From the NCBI GenBank assembly GCA_027596035.1, contig JADGJA010000427.1, forward strand, positions 1-19,140: 19,140 bases of DNA, read 5' to 3'. This DNA is from Thoreauomyces humboldtii. Its lineage: Eukaryota; Chytridiomycota; Chytridiomycetes; Spizellomycetales; Powellomycetaceae. Within the stretch, counting starts at the first letter, position 1. The number at the start of each line of letters is the position of its first letter. The position numbers were made by a program, and so were the translations under genes. This document shows, in pieces, positions 9,634-19,140 of this stretch. A model generated the notes under the pieces. That model searched no databases. It was not told where the DNA came from and was given only the letters and a program-made list of their open reading frames with translations.

Positions 9634-10429
9634 TCAAACAGGAACTAGATGACACCTGCAAGATAACGAGTTCATTCATAGTCTGACGTGCGTCCTAATC
9701 ATCTATCAAATACCTACCCAAGCAAGCCTCGACCGGTCCACTTGTGCGGAACGACAGTGTACTCCACTTGAACCCCCCCGCGTAAAGCAGATATCCGTAC
9801 AGGTCGCTGGGAGAGACGAAAGCAATCAGTGCCGTGAATCAGGCTCAATATAGTGAGACTGGCGCACATTCTCTACGACCGCTTCCGGCAATTTTCCAAG
9901 AGTGTTCGTTGGATGTGACGCCTTGGATATCACGCCAAATTTCGTGACCTCATCGCCAGCCTGTGCTCCACCTTCAGAGGCGGGCGATCCGGGGGCTACG
10001 GAGTCAACCCTCGCGAATGGGAGAGCGAGGGTAACGGGTGTCCCTCCGGATCCCGCCTTGAAAACGTTCGCTAGAGCATTTTCAATCGATTTCATCACGG
10101 CGGAGTGATCGTTTCGCAGACGTAGTATTTGGACGCGAGTGTTTCTGACGGTGTAGACATCGACGTCCCCTCGCGGGAATCCTTCAGCATCCGTCAGTTG
10201 GGAAGTCTGCATGGGTAATATTGAATCGCATGCAGCTTGTGAGAAGAATGGCCAAGACAGCTACCCCATATGTACGTAAACAAACCATGTCGCAATTTTG
10301 CGAGGCCAGCACTTCCTCGAGTGCTCGAATTTGAGCCTCAAGGTTGTCTTTTTGCTTCATGAGCAGTTGAGCATTTGCAACGGCTTCCTCGTGTGATGGT
10401 CCAGTCATTGCAAACTGTTTGTTGATCAT
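9634..10429 (-). CDS. NAS2: 26S proteasome regulatory-particle assembly chaperone Nas2 (PSMD9/p27 family)
   Basis: The model is complement(join(9634..9655,9718..9806,9868..10206,10286..10429)), 197 aa. Nas2 binds the C-terminus of the Rpt5 ATPase and guides base assembly of the 19S particle. The N-terminal coiled coil (KDNLEAQIRALEEVL) leads to the family hallmark LTDAEGFPRGDVDVYTVR and an LRNDH-containing helix. A PDZ domain follows (FARVDSVAPGSPASEGG, AGDEVTKFG), then VRISALRGG and the C-terminal WTGRGLLGCHLVPV. The first in-frame ATG, preceded directly by a stop, is used. Exon 1 to 2 joins through a 79-bp intron (GTTTGT...ATGCAG) and is secure. The donor of the second intron (GTGCGC, 61 bp) is the best in-frame choice but weak. 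The last intron (GTAGGT...TTGCAG, 62 bp) leads to a 22-nt exon encoding the conserved tail; without it the protein would stop right after GRGLLG. Confidence 0.92.
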
Positions 10430-10587
10430 TTAAACCGTCGGTGGTGGGAATGGGAACGCTGGCAACACAGACACATGTGACGCACAAACCCTACGCGTCG
10501 TGTACTCTGACTCGACAATCTGTGAATTCACCTGTCCTCAACGAAATTCGCCGTCAACTCGCTTATACTGAAAAACGAAGCAGAACG
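10430..10587. promoter_or_regulatory. Shared promoter region of NAS2 and the CC2D1-like gene
   Basis: Only 158 bp separate the two divergent start codons, so both genes must draw on the same short control region. It contains the palindrome CACATGTG at 10472-10479 followed by TGACG, a possible bHLH/bZIP-type site. An in-frame ATG at 10450 would extend the CC2D1-like protein by 46 residues. That extension would fill most of the intergenic space and shows no conserved feature, so I do not use it. Confidence 0.5.
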
Positions 10588-13500
10588 ATGTGGGGCTGGG
10601 GAAGCAGCGGCAAGAAACAGGCGTCAGAGCAGCAACCACCGCAGCGCTCTCATGGAAAACCACCGAGGTCGGCTGCGGCCAACGACTTTGGCAGCAATTT
10701 CGAGTTTGACGAAGGGGAAATCTCGGACGCAGAACTCGACGACCCGGCCTTGCTGGTAGGCTTCCATCGGTTCCGCTTGCGAGGCTCACGAGAAATGACT
10801 ATCTTTATCAGGCCGAGCTTGCAAGGTTGACGGCAGGCTCTCCGACGAAATCGAAGAAAGCTCCTCCGGTACCCAAAAAGAAACCTGTCCCTGCAAGTGT
10901 GGACGTTGAAGCAGTCATCAACGGAATAGACATGGGCTCGGATGATGTGGACGTCAATTTCGATGAATCGGATATGAATGACCCAGAACTGCTGGTATGG
11001 TAAGTGCAGGACACAGGACCAAGTGACTTCGACTCTGAACATCTTATTGGCACAGGCTGCATTGAGTGCGATCGGGGGTGGCGGGAACGAGGAATCTGAT
11101 TCGGATCAAGGCGGGATCGTATCGGATGAGGACGCTTCGCCTGTATCCGACCGGCCTCGCGAGCCGCCGAGAGCACCGCAAATACAAGTTTCGGTGGCGC
11201 CTCATTCACAAGCTAAAACAGTTCAGCCAGAGCAGCCAGCCTCGCAAAATCCCCAATCAGCACCCGCAGCCCCGCAAATCGATTGTTCCCGCCAGATGGA
11301 AGACCTTCCGCTCGATGTACGAGTGCAATCCACAGACCCCGTTGTCCTTGCCAAATACGTACAGCTGGAAAAGGTTAAAGCGCTCAACAAGAAGCGCGAG
11401 GGAGATCGGGATGGGGCCATGCAGTCGTTACGCGACTCGAAAGTTTTGGAGGAGCGTCTTCAGCAAGTTACCCAGGCGATCGACAACAATCAGCAGCCTC
11501 CACGTCACTCGTCATCTACTCCGCGCTACGATGAGCTATCCGCGGCGCCTGCAAAGCCTATTAGCCACGTGGAAACCAGTGCGAAAGTCACATATACGCC
11601 GTCCTCGGCACAAGAGCCGCTAGAGGTGCCTGACCTAGACGTTAGCATTGCATCCTCGAGGAACGACTCTAGATCTGATTCATCGTCAATTTCGCTAAAT
11701 ACATTGGTACAACGACAAACGGAGTACAGGAAGCATGCGTTGGAAGCCAAAAAGGCCAACAATCTACCGAGAGCGCGTGAGCTGCTAACCACTGCGAAGA
11801 CGATGCAGGAGCATGTTGACGCATTATCTATCGGAGCCGACCTGCCTCCAGGCTACGAGCTCCCGCCACATCCTGCGACCGTGCGGTCCGTATCGGGAGA
11901 TTTGGATGCCAGTACTCCTCAGAAGCTACAAAGCGCATCACACGCGTCCCCCGTTAAGCAGACTCCCACAAAAGCACGCGTAGCGGGGACCGGAACACCC
12001 AACAAAACGCCACGAGCCGCTGGCAGTACGCCCCTTGGAGTGGTAGTACCAGAATCGGTGGACCTTAGTGGAGCCCTTGATTTGCAATCGAGTCCTGGGG
12101 TTTCGCCCATCAGCGGGAATCTTCTTGAACACTTGGAAAGAACCCTTGAAACTCAGATCGCCACTTGCACCACTGTCGCCGCCCACTATTTCAAGCAGAC
12201 TAAAAAATCGGACGCTCTTGCTTTCCACAAAATGAAGAAAGGTCTGCAGCAAGACCTTGAAACCATCCGGCTTCTCAAAGCCACACCTGGTGCTCAGCCT
12301 CCAGCATTCAGATACACTGTTCTCAAATATGAGATCGAGCAAGTCATTCCCGATGTGGCCCTTGACGAAATGGAGGTCCAAGTGGTAAAGGCTTGGGATC
12401 TGGGCACCAAAGATGTCAAAAGCGATGAAGTCGAAAGTTACGTTGTTTTTGATGTTGGCTGGCCGGTCGAAGATTCAGACGCTGGCGGCTCCTCAGCGGA
12501 AGGGAAAGGAGAGACGGCTGTGATAAAGAAAACTGGAGCTCCTGGTATGCGCAGGATTGCAAAGCTTGAATTGGCAGAATCCTCTCAAATAATTGGCTTA
12601 CCTTCGTTCATATCTTCAGAATTTGCACACTCAAAGCGCATAAAGATTGTTCGCACCCGAATGTATCAGCGGTACCTGGAGCGCAAAAAAGCGACGTTCG
12701 AAGTTTTCCATTATCAGCGCGGATTCCTATTGATCGGAAAAAAGACATCACTGGGCAGAATACAAGTGCAGATGCAGCCCTTGCTCAATAAGTGTGAGAT
12801 CCACGAGATTGCTGAGGTGAGTGAGGAGGATACGTGCAAAGCTAGGTTTTGTTTGAATGTTGTACTAATTCGGTCTCTCAGCTCGCGGATCCGACAAATC
12901 CACGGCGCATGATGGGAGGGAAGTTAGAAGTTCGCATTCGTCTACGCAGTCCTCTCATGAAGCCGGACGTGGTCCTAAAAGAGGAACGATGGCTTAGCAT
13001 CGACTTCAGCGGATCACCCGGAGTAGCTACCGCCATTAGTCCAAGCACGCCCAGCAGGGTTGTTACAAGTCCTCCCGCCCCATCGCCTGTTGCGAAAACT
13101 GTATCTCCGAACACTCTCATGGTACCTGAACCGCAAAAGAGTGCGGCAACAACGCCTTCGACGTCTGCGGCTGCAACTCCCAAACGTCAGCCTTCCCCAC
13201 AACCGACTGCTTCATCTGCTCGGACGGTCTCGCCTGCAGCGCCCTCTCCGGCATCGCCTGACTCACCTCAAGGTGACTCCCCGGAGGTAGAAGAGGCCGA
13301 ATCGTGTTTCCTGAAGTAAGATGTGACCTGATGTGACCATGGCCTGTTTCCACCGTTGCCTTTTTTTTCTTACTCGAACTTTATCACCATACAGCCCAGA
13401 TCTCATACTATCTAACATGGTGCTGGAAAAGGAGCTTGAGTTGCTGGACCAGCAGATTCGCGCTCTTACTATGGCTCGGAAGCCTATCCCAGAGGATATG

Positions 13501-13737
13501 ACGGACCGGAAGATGATGTACCCGATCCGGATGCAACTTGTGATGATGCGTGTGCAAGGGGGTTTGAGCATGGAGGAATATGTGGCTGAGGTGAAGATGT
13601 GTTCCACCGTTACAGTCAAGTGGGCGGCCATATTTAAAAAGGCCGGAAAGACGGATCTGCTCAGTCAAGCGCTGAGACGAGTGAAATGGATGAAGGATGA
13701 AGTAGACGAGGTGGAAGCCGCACTTGCTGAGGGATAG
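10588..13737 (+). CDS. CC2D1: CC2D1/Lgd-family protein (DM14 and C2 domains), putative ESCRT-III regulator
   Basis: The model is join(10588..10755,10812..10994,11056..12816,12882..13315,13395..13737), 962 aa. In animals CC2D1A/B and Lgd bind Snf7/CHMP4 through DM14 domains and control ESCRT-III assembly at endosomes. The start MWGWGSSGKK is followed by acidic DDPALLAEL and NDPELLAAL motifs. DM14-like helices lie at about 213-260 and 331-375 (TEYRKHALEAKKANNLPRAR), with a further related segment at about 476-520. The C2 domain spans about 539-740 (VLKYEIEQVIPDV; FEVFHYQRGFLLIGKK; GGKLEVRIRLRSP). After a Ser/Thr-Pro-rich linker comes the conserved tail NPDLILSNMVLEKELELLDQ to the C-terminus. 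All four introns keep the frame; the third has a perfect TACTAAT branch site (12863-12869). The gene is divergent from NAS2 and convergent with the kexin gene (86 bp apart). Animal members carry four DM14 copies; fewer are clear here. Confidence 0.93.
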
Positions 13738-13823
13738 CGGATTGCAAACGGATTCGTGTATATCCCAGATTTTGTTATGACAAAGCGTATAAATAGTGTA
13801 TGGCATAGGCATAGGAGGCAGTG

Positions 13824-16466
13824 TCAGTCCCTGCTGCTCAAATCGAACAGCTCCGAGTCGCTATTTACTAGCTGGGCTCTGCTTTCCCCAACTTTTCCTT
13901 GTAAACCCACGGGACGCATGTCCGCGTCGTCTTCTTCGTCATGGAAGGCGGCCGTGAGTTCATTGCCATTGAGCATCTCAAATTCGAAGCCCGGTTGTTC
14001 CTCAGGGTTCTTGCCAGCAGCGGCTTGCCGGATCTGTCGACGTCGTATCCATAGGAAAGCTCCGCCCGCGCAACCCACCGCCCCAAGTCCAAAAATGACC
14101 GCCACTTTGGAAGACGAGCTCGAGGAGGCCGAAGGCTGAGGCGGGGAGACAACGCCCCCTTCGCTAAAGTCAACGTCCGCGCCTGGCGTTGTTGAGCTGC
14201 TCTCGCCCCATATCTCTAGAGCCCAGGACCTCAGCGTGCCGGTTCGCGACGGATTGAGCATATCCGACACTTTCAATGTCCATGTTCCGACCGGATCTTC
14301 GCCCCTTAAGCAACAAATTGCGATGGTAAGCTATTGACTTCTAAATGCCCTTTTAGTTTAATAACGCCCTTACCAGTGCTTGACGGACATGAACGTCCAA
14401 TTGTGGTACCCTCCCGTATGTCTATCCGCCGGTCTCTGAACCGCGAGCTCCGACGTGATCCCATTCGGAGAAACTAACGAGACGGCGACGTCTCCCCGCG
14501 ACTGATGGTCGATCCAAACCTTGACGGTGACGTGTTCCGTTTGTATGAAAGATCTCGCCGCAACATCTCGACTTGTGATTTCGATGGTACTCGACAGTGG
14601 AGTCCCATCCGCTGGGAGGGCGGTGCCTACCGTTACGCCGGACGGGGTGATCACGGTCTGCATTCCCACGGTCTTGAACGTTTTCGCCGCCTCCACCAAC
14701 GCCCATCCGTCCAACTTCCCGTACCCGTACTTGTTGTTGAACAGCCGACCAGCGGCCGTCGTCGACCAGTCAGAGTCGGCAAGATCAATCGGTACAGCGG
14801 TGCGAACTGTTAGGTGCTGAATATCTCGCCACGACAGATCTGGACGGATCTGGAGCACCAACGCATACAACCCCGATGCGAGTGGAGCTGCCGCGGACGT
14901 TCCACCGTGGCTCGACGTGCAGTCTCCCGGCCAGTCTGTAGTGTACTATGAGAACAATCAATGCATGTCATGCGGCCGCAAGTAACAAGCATAACTCCTT
15001 ACGATGGCGTCGCCATGTTGGCCGTTGCTGCTATACATGACGATCATGACCGCGCTACAAGCTTCCGAATAACTCGGATGTTTGTTGTTGTGATCCAAAG
15101 CGCCCACCGTGATGGTGTAGATGCTGTTTGTGTACCCGTCCGCGTTGCAATGATCACCGGCCGCTGCTCCGTTCCCACTGGCAAAAACGAATATGGAGCC
15201 GAGACCACTACGTCCGTTCGTGATTCCGTTCGTGACAGCGTCCGTGACGATCTTCGGAGGAGCGTCCATCGCCTGACCGTCGTCCGAGGGACCCCAGCTA
15301 CAGCTGTAAATATCGTTGTTCTGGTAATCGAAATTGATGGCAGCTGCTTCGTCGGCCTCTGTGAGCGGTCCACCAAGGATACGCACGCCTGCCGTTTGAG
15401 AATTTGCCATGAGGCTCTGGTGTCACGGCAATAAGGTCATATGAAAGATCCAGACGCACCTGATACTTGTGCATCATAGGCTACGCCGACCCCGCAAACG
15501 TCATTACGGACAGCGGCGACTTCGCCGGCGCAACGGGTCCCGTGCCGGTCCGCTGCGAGCTTGGGTTTTGGATCAGCCTGATGGGTATTATAATCGTAGG
15601 AACCGGCTGCATACTAAACCATGAGCGAAGTGAGTAAGTTCTGACAGCTATTTACGAGTCGTAACGGCTGGCACATGCTCGTGACTTACAAAGTTGGCGG
15701 CGAGATCTTGGCTTGCGTGATCCAGTCCGTCGTCCACAAAACAGACAGTTGCGTTATGACCCGTGATGCCCTGCTTCCACACCCCAGTAACATTCAGGTC
15801 GTTGCCGATGGTAATTTGGTTGACCTGCGGGTCTCGTCGAGAAAGTAAGTTCACAAGGCTCTTCGCTTTTGATCCTCAAGCAAACGATTGGTGTACCAGA
15901 TGCCACTGGTTCATGAATCCAGGATCAGCTATGCTCAGCTCTGTCATGATGTCACCGATTCTTAGTGGTCCACCCCTCGCATCGCTGTCTCGTTCCGGAA
16001 TGGAGTCTGGGACAGGGCCGCGTCGGTACAGCCTGGTCTTTGGGATCTGAACCTGTACCCAGGCGACGTCTGTTACGCTCCCGATGATCTCTGCGTGGGA
16101 CTGCGCTTCCTCGCTGGGCTCCTCCGAAGCAGTATCTGCTTCAGACAGATCCCGGTTCCGTTGTTTGATGTTCCTTTGCTTCTCGGTCGCAGTCTTCTCC
16201 TTCGCAAACATCACGTAGTCTGGCAACTGGCCCACTCGTCCAATCGCGCGATATCCGAGATCCGACGCGATGTCCTCTGCGCGTCGGTGCAGGGAACTTG
16301 GCTCTGTATCCGCATGCGAAAGCTTGGCGGCAAAGTAGTGAAAGTTGGCATGGTCGTTCAGAGATATTATGGGTGTCGTTGAACCGTCCGATGCCGAACT
16401 GCCCGAGATCAGTGCAACGGCGCACGCAAAGATGGCGAGCAACGCTCTGCGGTTCAGGGCAGACAT
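13824..16466 (-). CDS. KEX2: Kexin, late-Golgi prohormone-processing subtilase (S8B)
   Basis: The model is complement(join(13824..14304,14374..14945,15003..15388,15460..15613,15690..15824,15897..16466)), 765 aa. Kexin cleaves secretory precursors after Lys-Arg or Arg-Arg in the trans-Golgi network. A signal peptide (about 1-25) and a prodomain end at a dibasic site (LYRR before GPVPDS). The catalytic triad is D221 (VDDGLD), H259 (RHGTRCAGE) and S432 (HGGTSAAAP), with oxyanion N359 (ASGNGA); spacings match those of yeast Kex2. A P domain follows (WTFMSVKHWGEDPVGTW ... LEIWGE), then a Ser-rich stalk, one membrane segment at about 673-692, an RRR stop-transfer and an acidic cytosolic tail with FEFEML that could serve Golgi retrieval. 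Introns are 57-76 bp. In intron 4 the acceptor CATAG (exon starts 14945) is required; the CTACAG ten bases on would break the frame. Junctions restore QWHLVNQITIG, AYDAQVSGVRIL and AIYTTDWPGDC. Confidence 0.97.
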
Positions 16467-16734
16467 GAAGGCAGTTCCTGATCACTATCCGCTAGGTGGG
16501 AATCACGCGTATCGCGGACGGAGACCGTACGTGAAACTAGGGAGCAACAGGAAGCAAATAGCCCAGAAGCTGTCGTGGAAAGTGAACGAGTGAGTGCTGG
16601 GTGGTGCTGGGCAGCAGATGGGGAGGGCGGAGTTTGAGAGTGGCGGCGCAGCACCTTATTCCTTGGTTGGGAAGAGGCTCCTCCTGGAATTCGTCGCTCC
16701 TGCGATCAGCATCGTCCGGACGGGTAGCAAGACC
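16467..16734. promoter_or_regulatory. Shared upstream region of the kexin and lysyl-tRNA synthetase genes
   Basis: The 268 bp between the divergent start codons must contain both promoters. I see no TATA box or named site. An ATG at 16618 lies in frame with the synthetase and could give a longer N-terminus (39 extra residues); see the gene entry. Confidence 0.45.
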
Positions 16735-18476
16735 ATGCTTCGATATTCAAGATCACCACGCTTGCGTTGCGTGTATCGCGCAACCAGTTTGCGCGGTCTC
16801 GCATCCCATAAGAGCACTACGCCACAGCCGGCACCCGTGGTCTCAGCTCCCACAGGCAGAGACTATCGCAACAAGCGAATCGAACAACTCGATGCTCTGA
16901 AGCTTGCGGATTACCCTCGCTTTTCACCTCCTCCAGCCTCATCCTTTCTCACGCAACACGAATTCACGGCATCTCAAGCTTCACGATACGCTCCCGGGGA
17001 ATGGGCCAAGCATGAGCAGATAGCGCTGGTTGGCCGAATCACGGCCCGGAGAGATGCCAGCAAGAAGCTCTTCTTCCTGGATGTCGTGCGGGGTAGCTGT
17101 CATATCCAGCTGGTGGCGAGGAGGGACGAGTTCGATGGCGGTGTGGAGGAGGAAGGAAAGGACGCTTTCGTCCGAGCGCACAAGGGCGTCAGAGTCGGCG
17201 ACATCGTCCAAGCCATAGGGTATCCGGGGAGGACACCCGCAGGTGAACTTAGCTTGGGAGTACGGTCTCTCACGGTTCTTTCCCCATGTCTATGGACCCT
17301 TCCGAAGGAGCTCTCAGATCCAGTGAGTCTGCTAGTCAGCTGTTCACAGATCTCTGAATCCCAGTAACCCTGAATGTGGCCCGTTCTTAGGAAACCAGGT
17401 ACCGTGCGCGGCATTTGGATCTTTTGACCAACCCTGAAACCTTGCGGACTTTCAAAGCTCGTGCGGCAGTGATCTCACATATCCGGTCGTATCTGGATTC
17501 TCATGGCTTTTTGGAGGTGGAGACGCCTATCCTATCCACAAAGCAAGGCGGTGCAACAGCGAAGCCTTTCACTACCACTTCCAACGCGCTATCAGAAGGA
17601 AATCAGTTCCTATTTTTGCGAGTGGCACCCGAGCTCTATCTCAAGCAGCTGGTCGTAGGAGGCGTCGACCGTGTTTTTGAACTTGGAAAGCAATTTCGGA
17701 ACGAAGAAATCGATAGCACACACAACCCCGAGTTCACCACTTGCGAGTTCTACATGGCGTACGCGGATCTAGAAAAAGTTATCAAAATGACAGAACAGCT
17801 TCTGAGGGGCGCTGCTCAAGCAGTTTGCAACGGCCTGGAGGTGCCACATACTTTGGTGCGCCCCGACGGAACTCAGACGAACGTTACAATCGATTTTGCC
17901 TCCGATTTTGAACGGATCGACGTGGTCGAAGCCCTCGAGCAAAAAGTCGGAAAGCTTCCCGACCTGGAGCATGAAGACGCTGTGAACAACCTCACTGCGC
18001 TTCTCGAGACCCATCGAATCCCGCTACCATCCCCGGTCACTGTTCCCCGACTACTCGACAGACTCATTTCCCACCTGATCGAGCCTACTATTTCTCACAA
18101 TCCAACTTTCCTCATCAACCACCCCACAGCTCTCTCTCCGCTCGCCAAGCGCCTGTCTCCCACGTCTTCCCAAACGTCCCGATTCGAATTGTTCATTGCG
18201 AATCGCGAGCTCGTGAACGCTTACGAAGAGCTCAACGATCCTCGCGAGCAACGCGCCCGGTTCAGGAATCAAGCCCAGCAGCGAACGCAGATGGGGGACG
18301 AGGAGGCCATGGTGCTGGACGAAGGGTTCTGCGAGGCTTTGGAGTGGGGACTGCCACCCACCACGGGGTGGGGCTTGGGAGTAGATAGGCTAGTCATGCT
18401 GCTGTGTGGGGCCCCACGGATCAGAGAGGTCATCACCTTCCCTATTCTGAACGGTATTCCTGCTCCCGGCAAGTAA
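16735..18476 (+). CDS. MSK1: Lysyl-tRNA synthetase, class II, probably mitochondrial
   Basis: The model is join(16735..17322,17391..18476), 557 aa. It charges tRNA(Lys) with lysine using ATP. The N-terminus [20 protein letters not shown] is rich in Arg and Ser and lacks acidic residues, as expected of a mitochondrial presequence. An OB-fold anticodon-binding domain starts at about residue 94 ([20 protein letters not shown]). The class II core follows: motif 1 [10 protein letters not shown] from 235, motif 2 [20 protein letters not shown] from 298, and motif 3 [13 protein letters not shown] from 522. The RNE-ID-THNPEFT signature is that of lysine enzymes rather than Asp or Asn enzymes. The 68-bp intron (GTGAGT...TTCTTAG) restores [16 protein letters not shown] chose the ATG at 16735 (context ACC-ATG) over the in-frame ATG at 16618 because the presequence starts there. 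The 3' end converges with the kinase-like gene, 81 bp away. Confidence 0.95.
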
Positions 18477-18557
18477 AGACTTGTCATCGGGTCTACTTTT
18501 ATGTTTGTAGTTGGCATCAACATTTCTAGGATAGTCTCGTAGTGCAAAGCAGGTAAG

Positions 18558-19140
18558 TCAAAGCGCAACCTGTTCAAACCACTGTATCAGGTCCTGCCCT
18601 TCATCTTCCGACGAATCCACGGAATCAGGTCTGGCGACCAGCGAGCTGCTTGAGCCTGCCGGGCTTACCGCAAGAGGGGGGAACTCGGAGCGGGCGTCCT
18701 CGTCAATTTCGGGCAAAAGGATCTTTCGCAGCTCGCTGTGCAGGCCCGACGAGAATGGCCGGATGTGGGGTTCGTAAGCGAGGCAACGCATGGCAAGATT
18801 GCAAAGTCGGTCGAACACGCCCGGCTTTCGCATGGCATCCACGTACGCAAGCACCGTGTCTGCATGACGAGCGTAGGAATCGTCACGTGGCGAAATTGGA
18901 TCATCATTGAACCTGACCGTTTTGATCGCCGGATTCCGCTGCCACCGCCCGTCGAGCAGAATTCGGTCCTCTTGGCGATATTTGCGAAATTTTGCAACGT
19001 CTTTTCCGCGAGCCTTTGCGAGCAGCTCGATCACAACACAGCCCAGCGAGTACACGTCACTCTTTCGGTTCGTGAAGACATCTTCACGAACCAGTCCACC
19101 CGGGTCTCCGGGCTGGTGCCCGTGCTGACCAGATGGGGGG
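18558..19140 (-). CDS. Protein kinase-like gene, C-terminal part (5' end outside the window)
   Basis: The frame is open from the right edge (first full codon at 19139) to the stop at 18558-18560, giving about 193 residues. The segment KSDVYSLGCVVIELLAKA is kinase subdomain IX, with the conserved Asp and Gly. Further on, LCNLAMRCLAYEPHIRPFSS matches subdomain XI with its invariant Arg. About 60 residues of Ser/Asp/Glu-rich tail follow the domain. The catalytic and nucleotide-binding loops lie outside the window. No clear APE motif precedes subdomain IX in this frame (it reads PGDPGGLVREDVFTNRKSDVY), so an intron may end within the last 100 bases or the protein may be divergent. Ser/Thr kinase is the likely class; the target is unknown. 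Confidence 0.75.
   Translation of the reverse strand, partial: PPSGQHGHQPGDPGGLVREDVFTNRKSDVYSLGCVVIELLAKARGKDVAKFRKYRQEDRILLDGRWQRNPAIKTVRFNDDPISPRDDSYARHADTVLAYVDAMRKPGVFDRLCNLAMRCLAYEPHIRPFSSGLHSELRKILLPEIDEDARSEFPPLAVSPAGSSSSLVARPDSVDSSEDEGQDLIQWFEQVAL

Noticed and set aside
10430..10470. Rpn4/PACE-type proteasome element upstream of NAS2
   Set aside because: The closest string (GCTGGCAAC) has two mismatches to GGTGGCAAA, which is too weak to claim.
10441..10587. Longer N-terminus for the CC2D1-like protein from an ATG at 10450
   Set aside because: It would begin 20 bp from the NAS2 start codon, use up the shared promoter and add unconserved sequence; MWGWGSSGKK at 10588 is a more typical beginning.

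Overview
The window looks like nuclear DNA of a filamentous or yeast-like fungus. Genes are compact and GC-rich, introns are about 56-85 bp with GT...AG ends, intergenic gaps are short, and the proteins are typical fungal ones (ATP-dependent PEPCK, kexin, Nas2). A complete CC2D1/Lgd protein, which Saccharomyces lacks, and the general style favour a basidiomycete. That placement is inference, not proof. No prokaryotic, organellar or viral genes were seen.

Layout. 1-249: a long CT microsatellite and pyrimidine-rich leader. 250-3827 (+): an arrestin-fold protein carrying two SH3 domains and polyglutamine tracts. 4287-5964 (+): a protein with an F-box-like N-terminus and about eleven ankyrin repeats. 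6489-8182 (+): phosphoenolpyruvate carboxykinase, with a TATA box and an A-rich tract upstream. 8183-9633: a 1.45-kb gene-poor stretch holding a near-perfect 37-bp inverted repeat and a 12-bp tandem repeat. 9634-10429 (-): the proteasome assembly chaperone Nas2, in four exons including a 22-nt last exon. 10588-13737 (+): a full CC2D1/Lgd-family protein in five exons, divergent from NAS2. 13824-16466 (-): a kexin (KEX2-like) protease in six exons. 16735-18476 (+): a class II lysyl-tRNA synthetase with a mitochondrial-type presequence, divergent from the kexin gene. 18558 to the end (-): the C-terminal part of a protein kinase-like gene cut by the window edge.

How the genes relate. Gene models were built by joining reading frames at GT...AG sites that keep the frame and restore family-conserved sequence. 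Three of the genes concern membrane-protein traffic: the arrestin-like adaptor, the CC2D1/Lgd ESCRT-III regulator and the kexin of the late Golgi. NAS2 and the ankyrin/F-box-like gene concern protein turnover. PEPCK and the mitochondrial synthetase are housekeeping metabolism. There is no sign of a dedicated cluster or mobile island. The points most worth a second look are the inverted repeat, the apparent exon duplication at the start of the CC2D1 gene, the tiny NAS2 terminal exon, and the arrestin-SH3-SH3 architecture with a frame-preserving intron.
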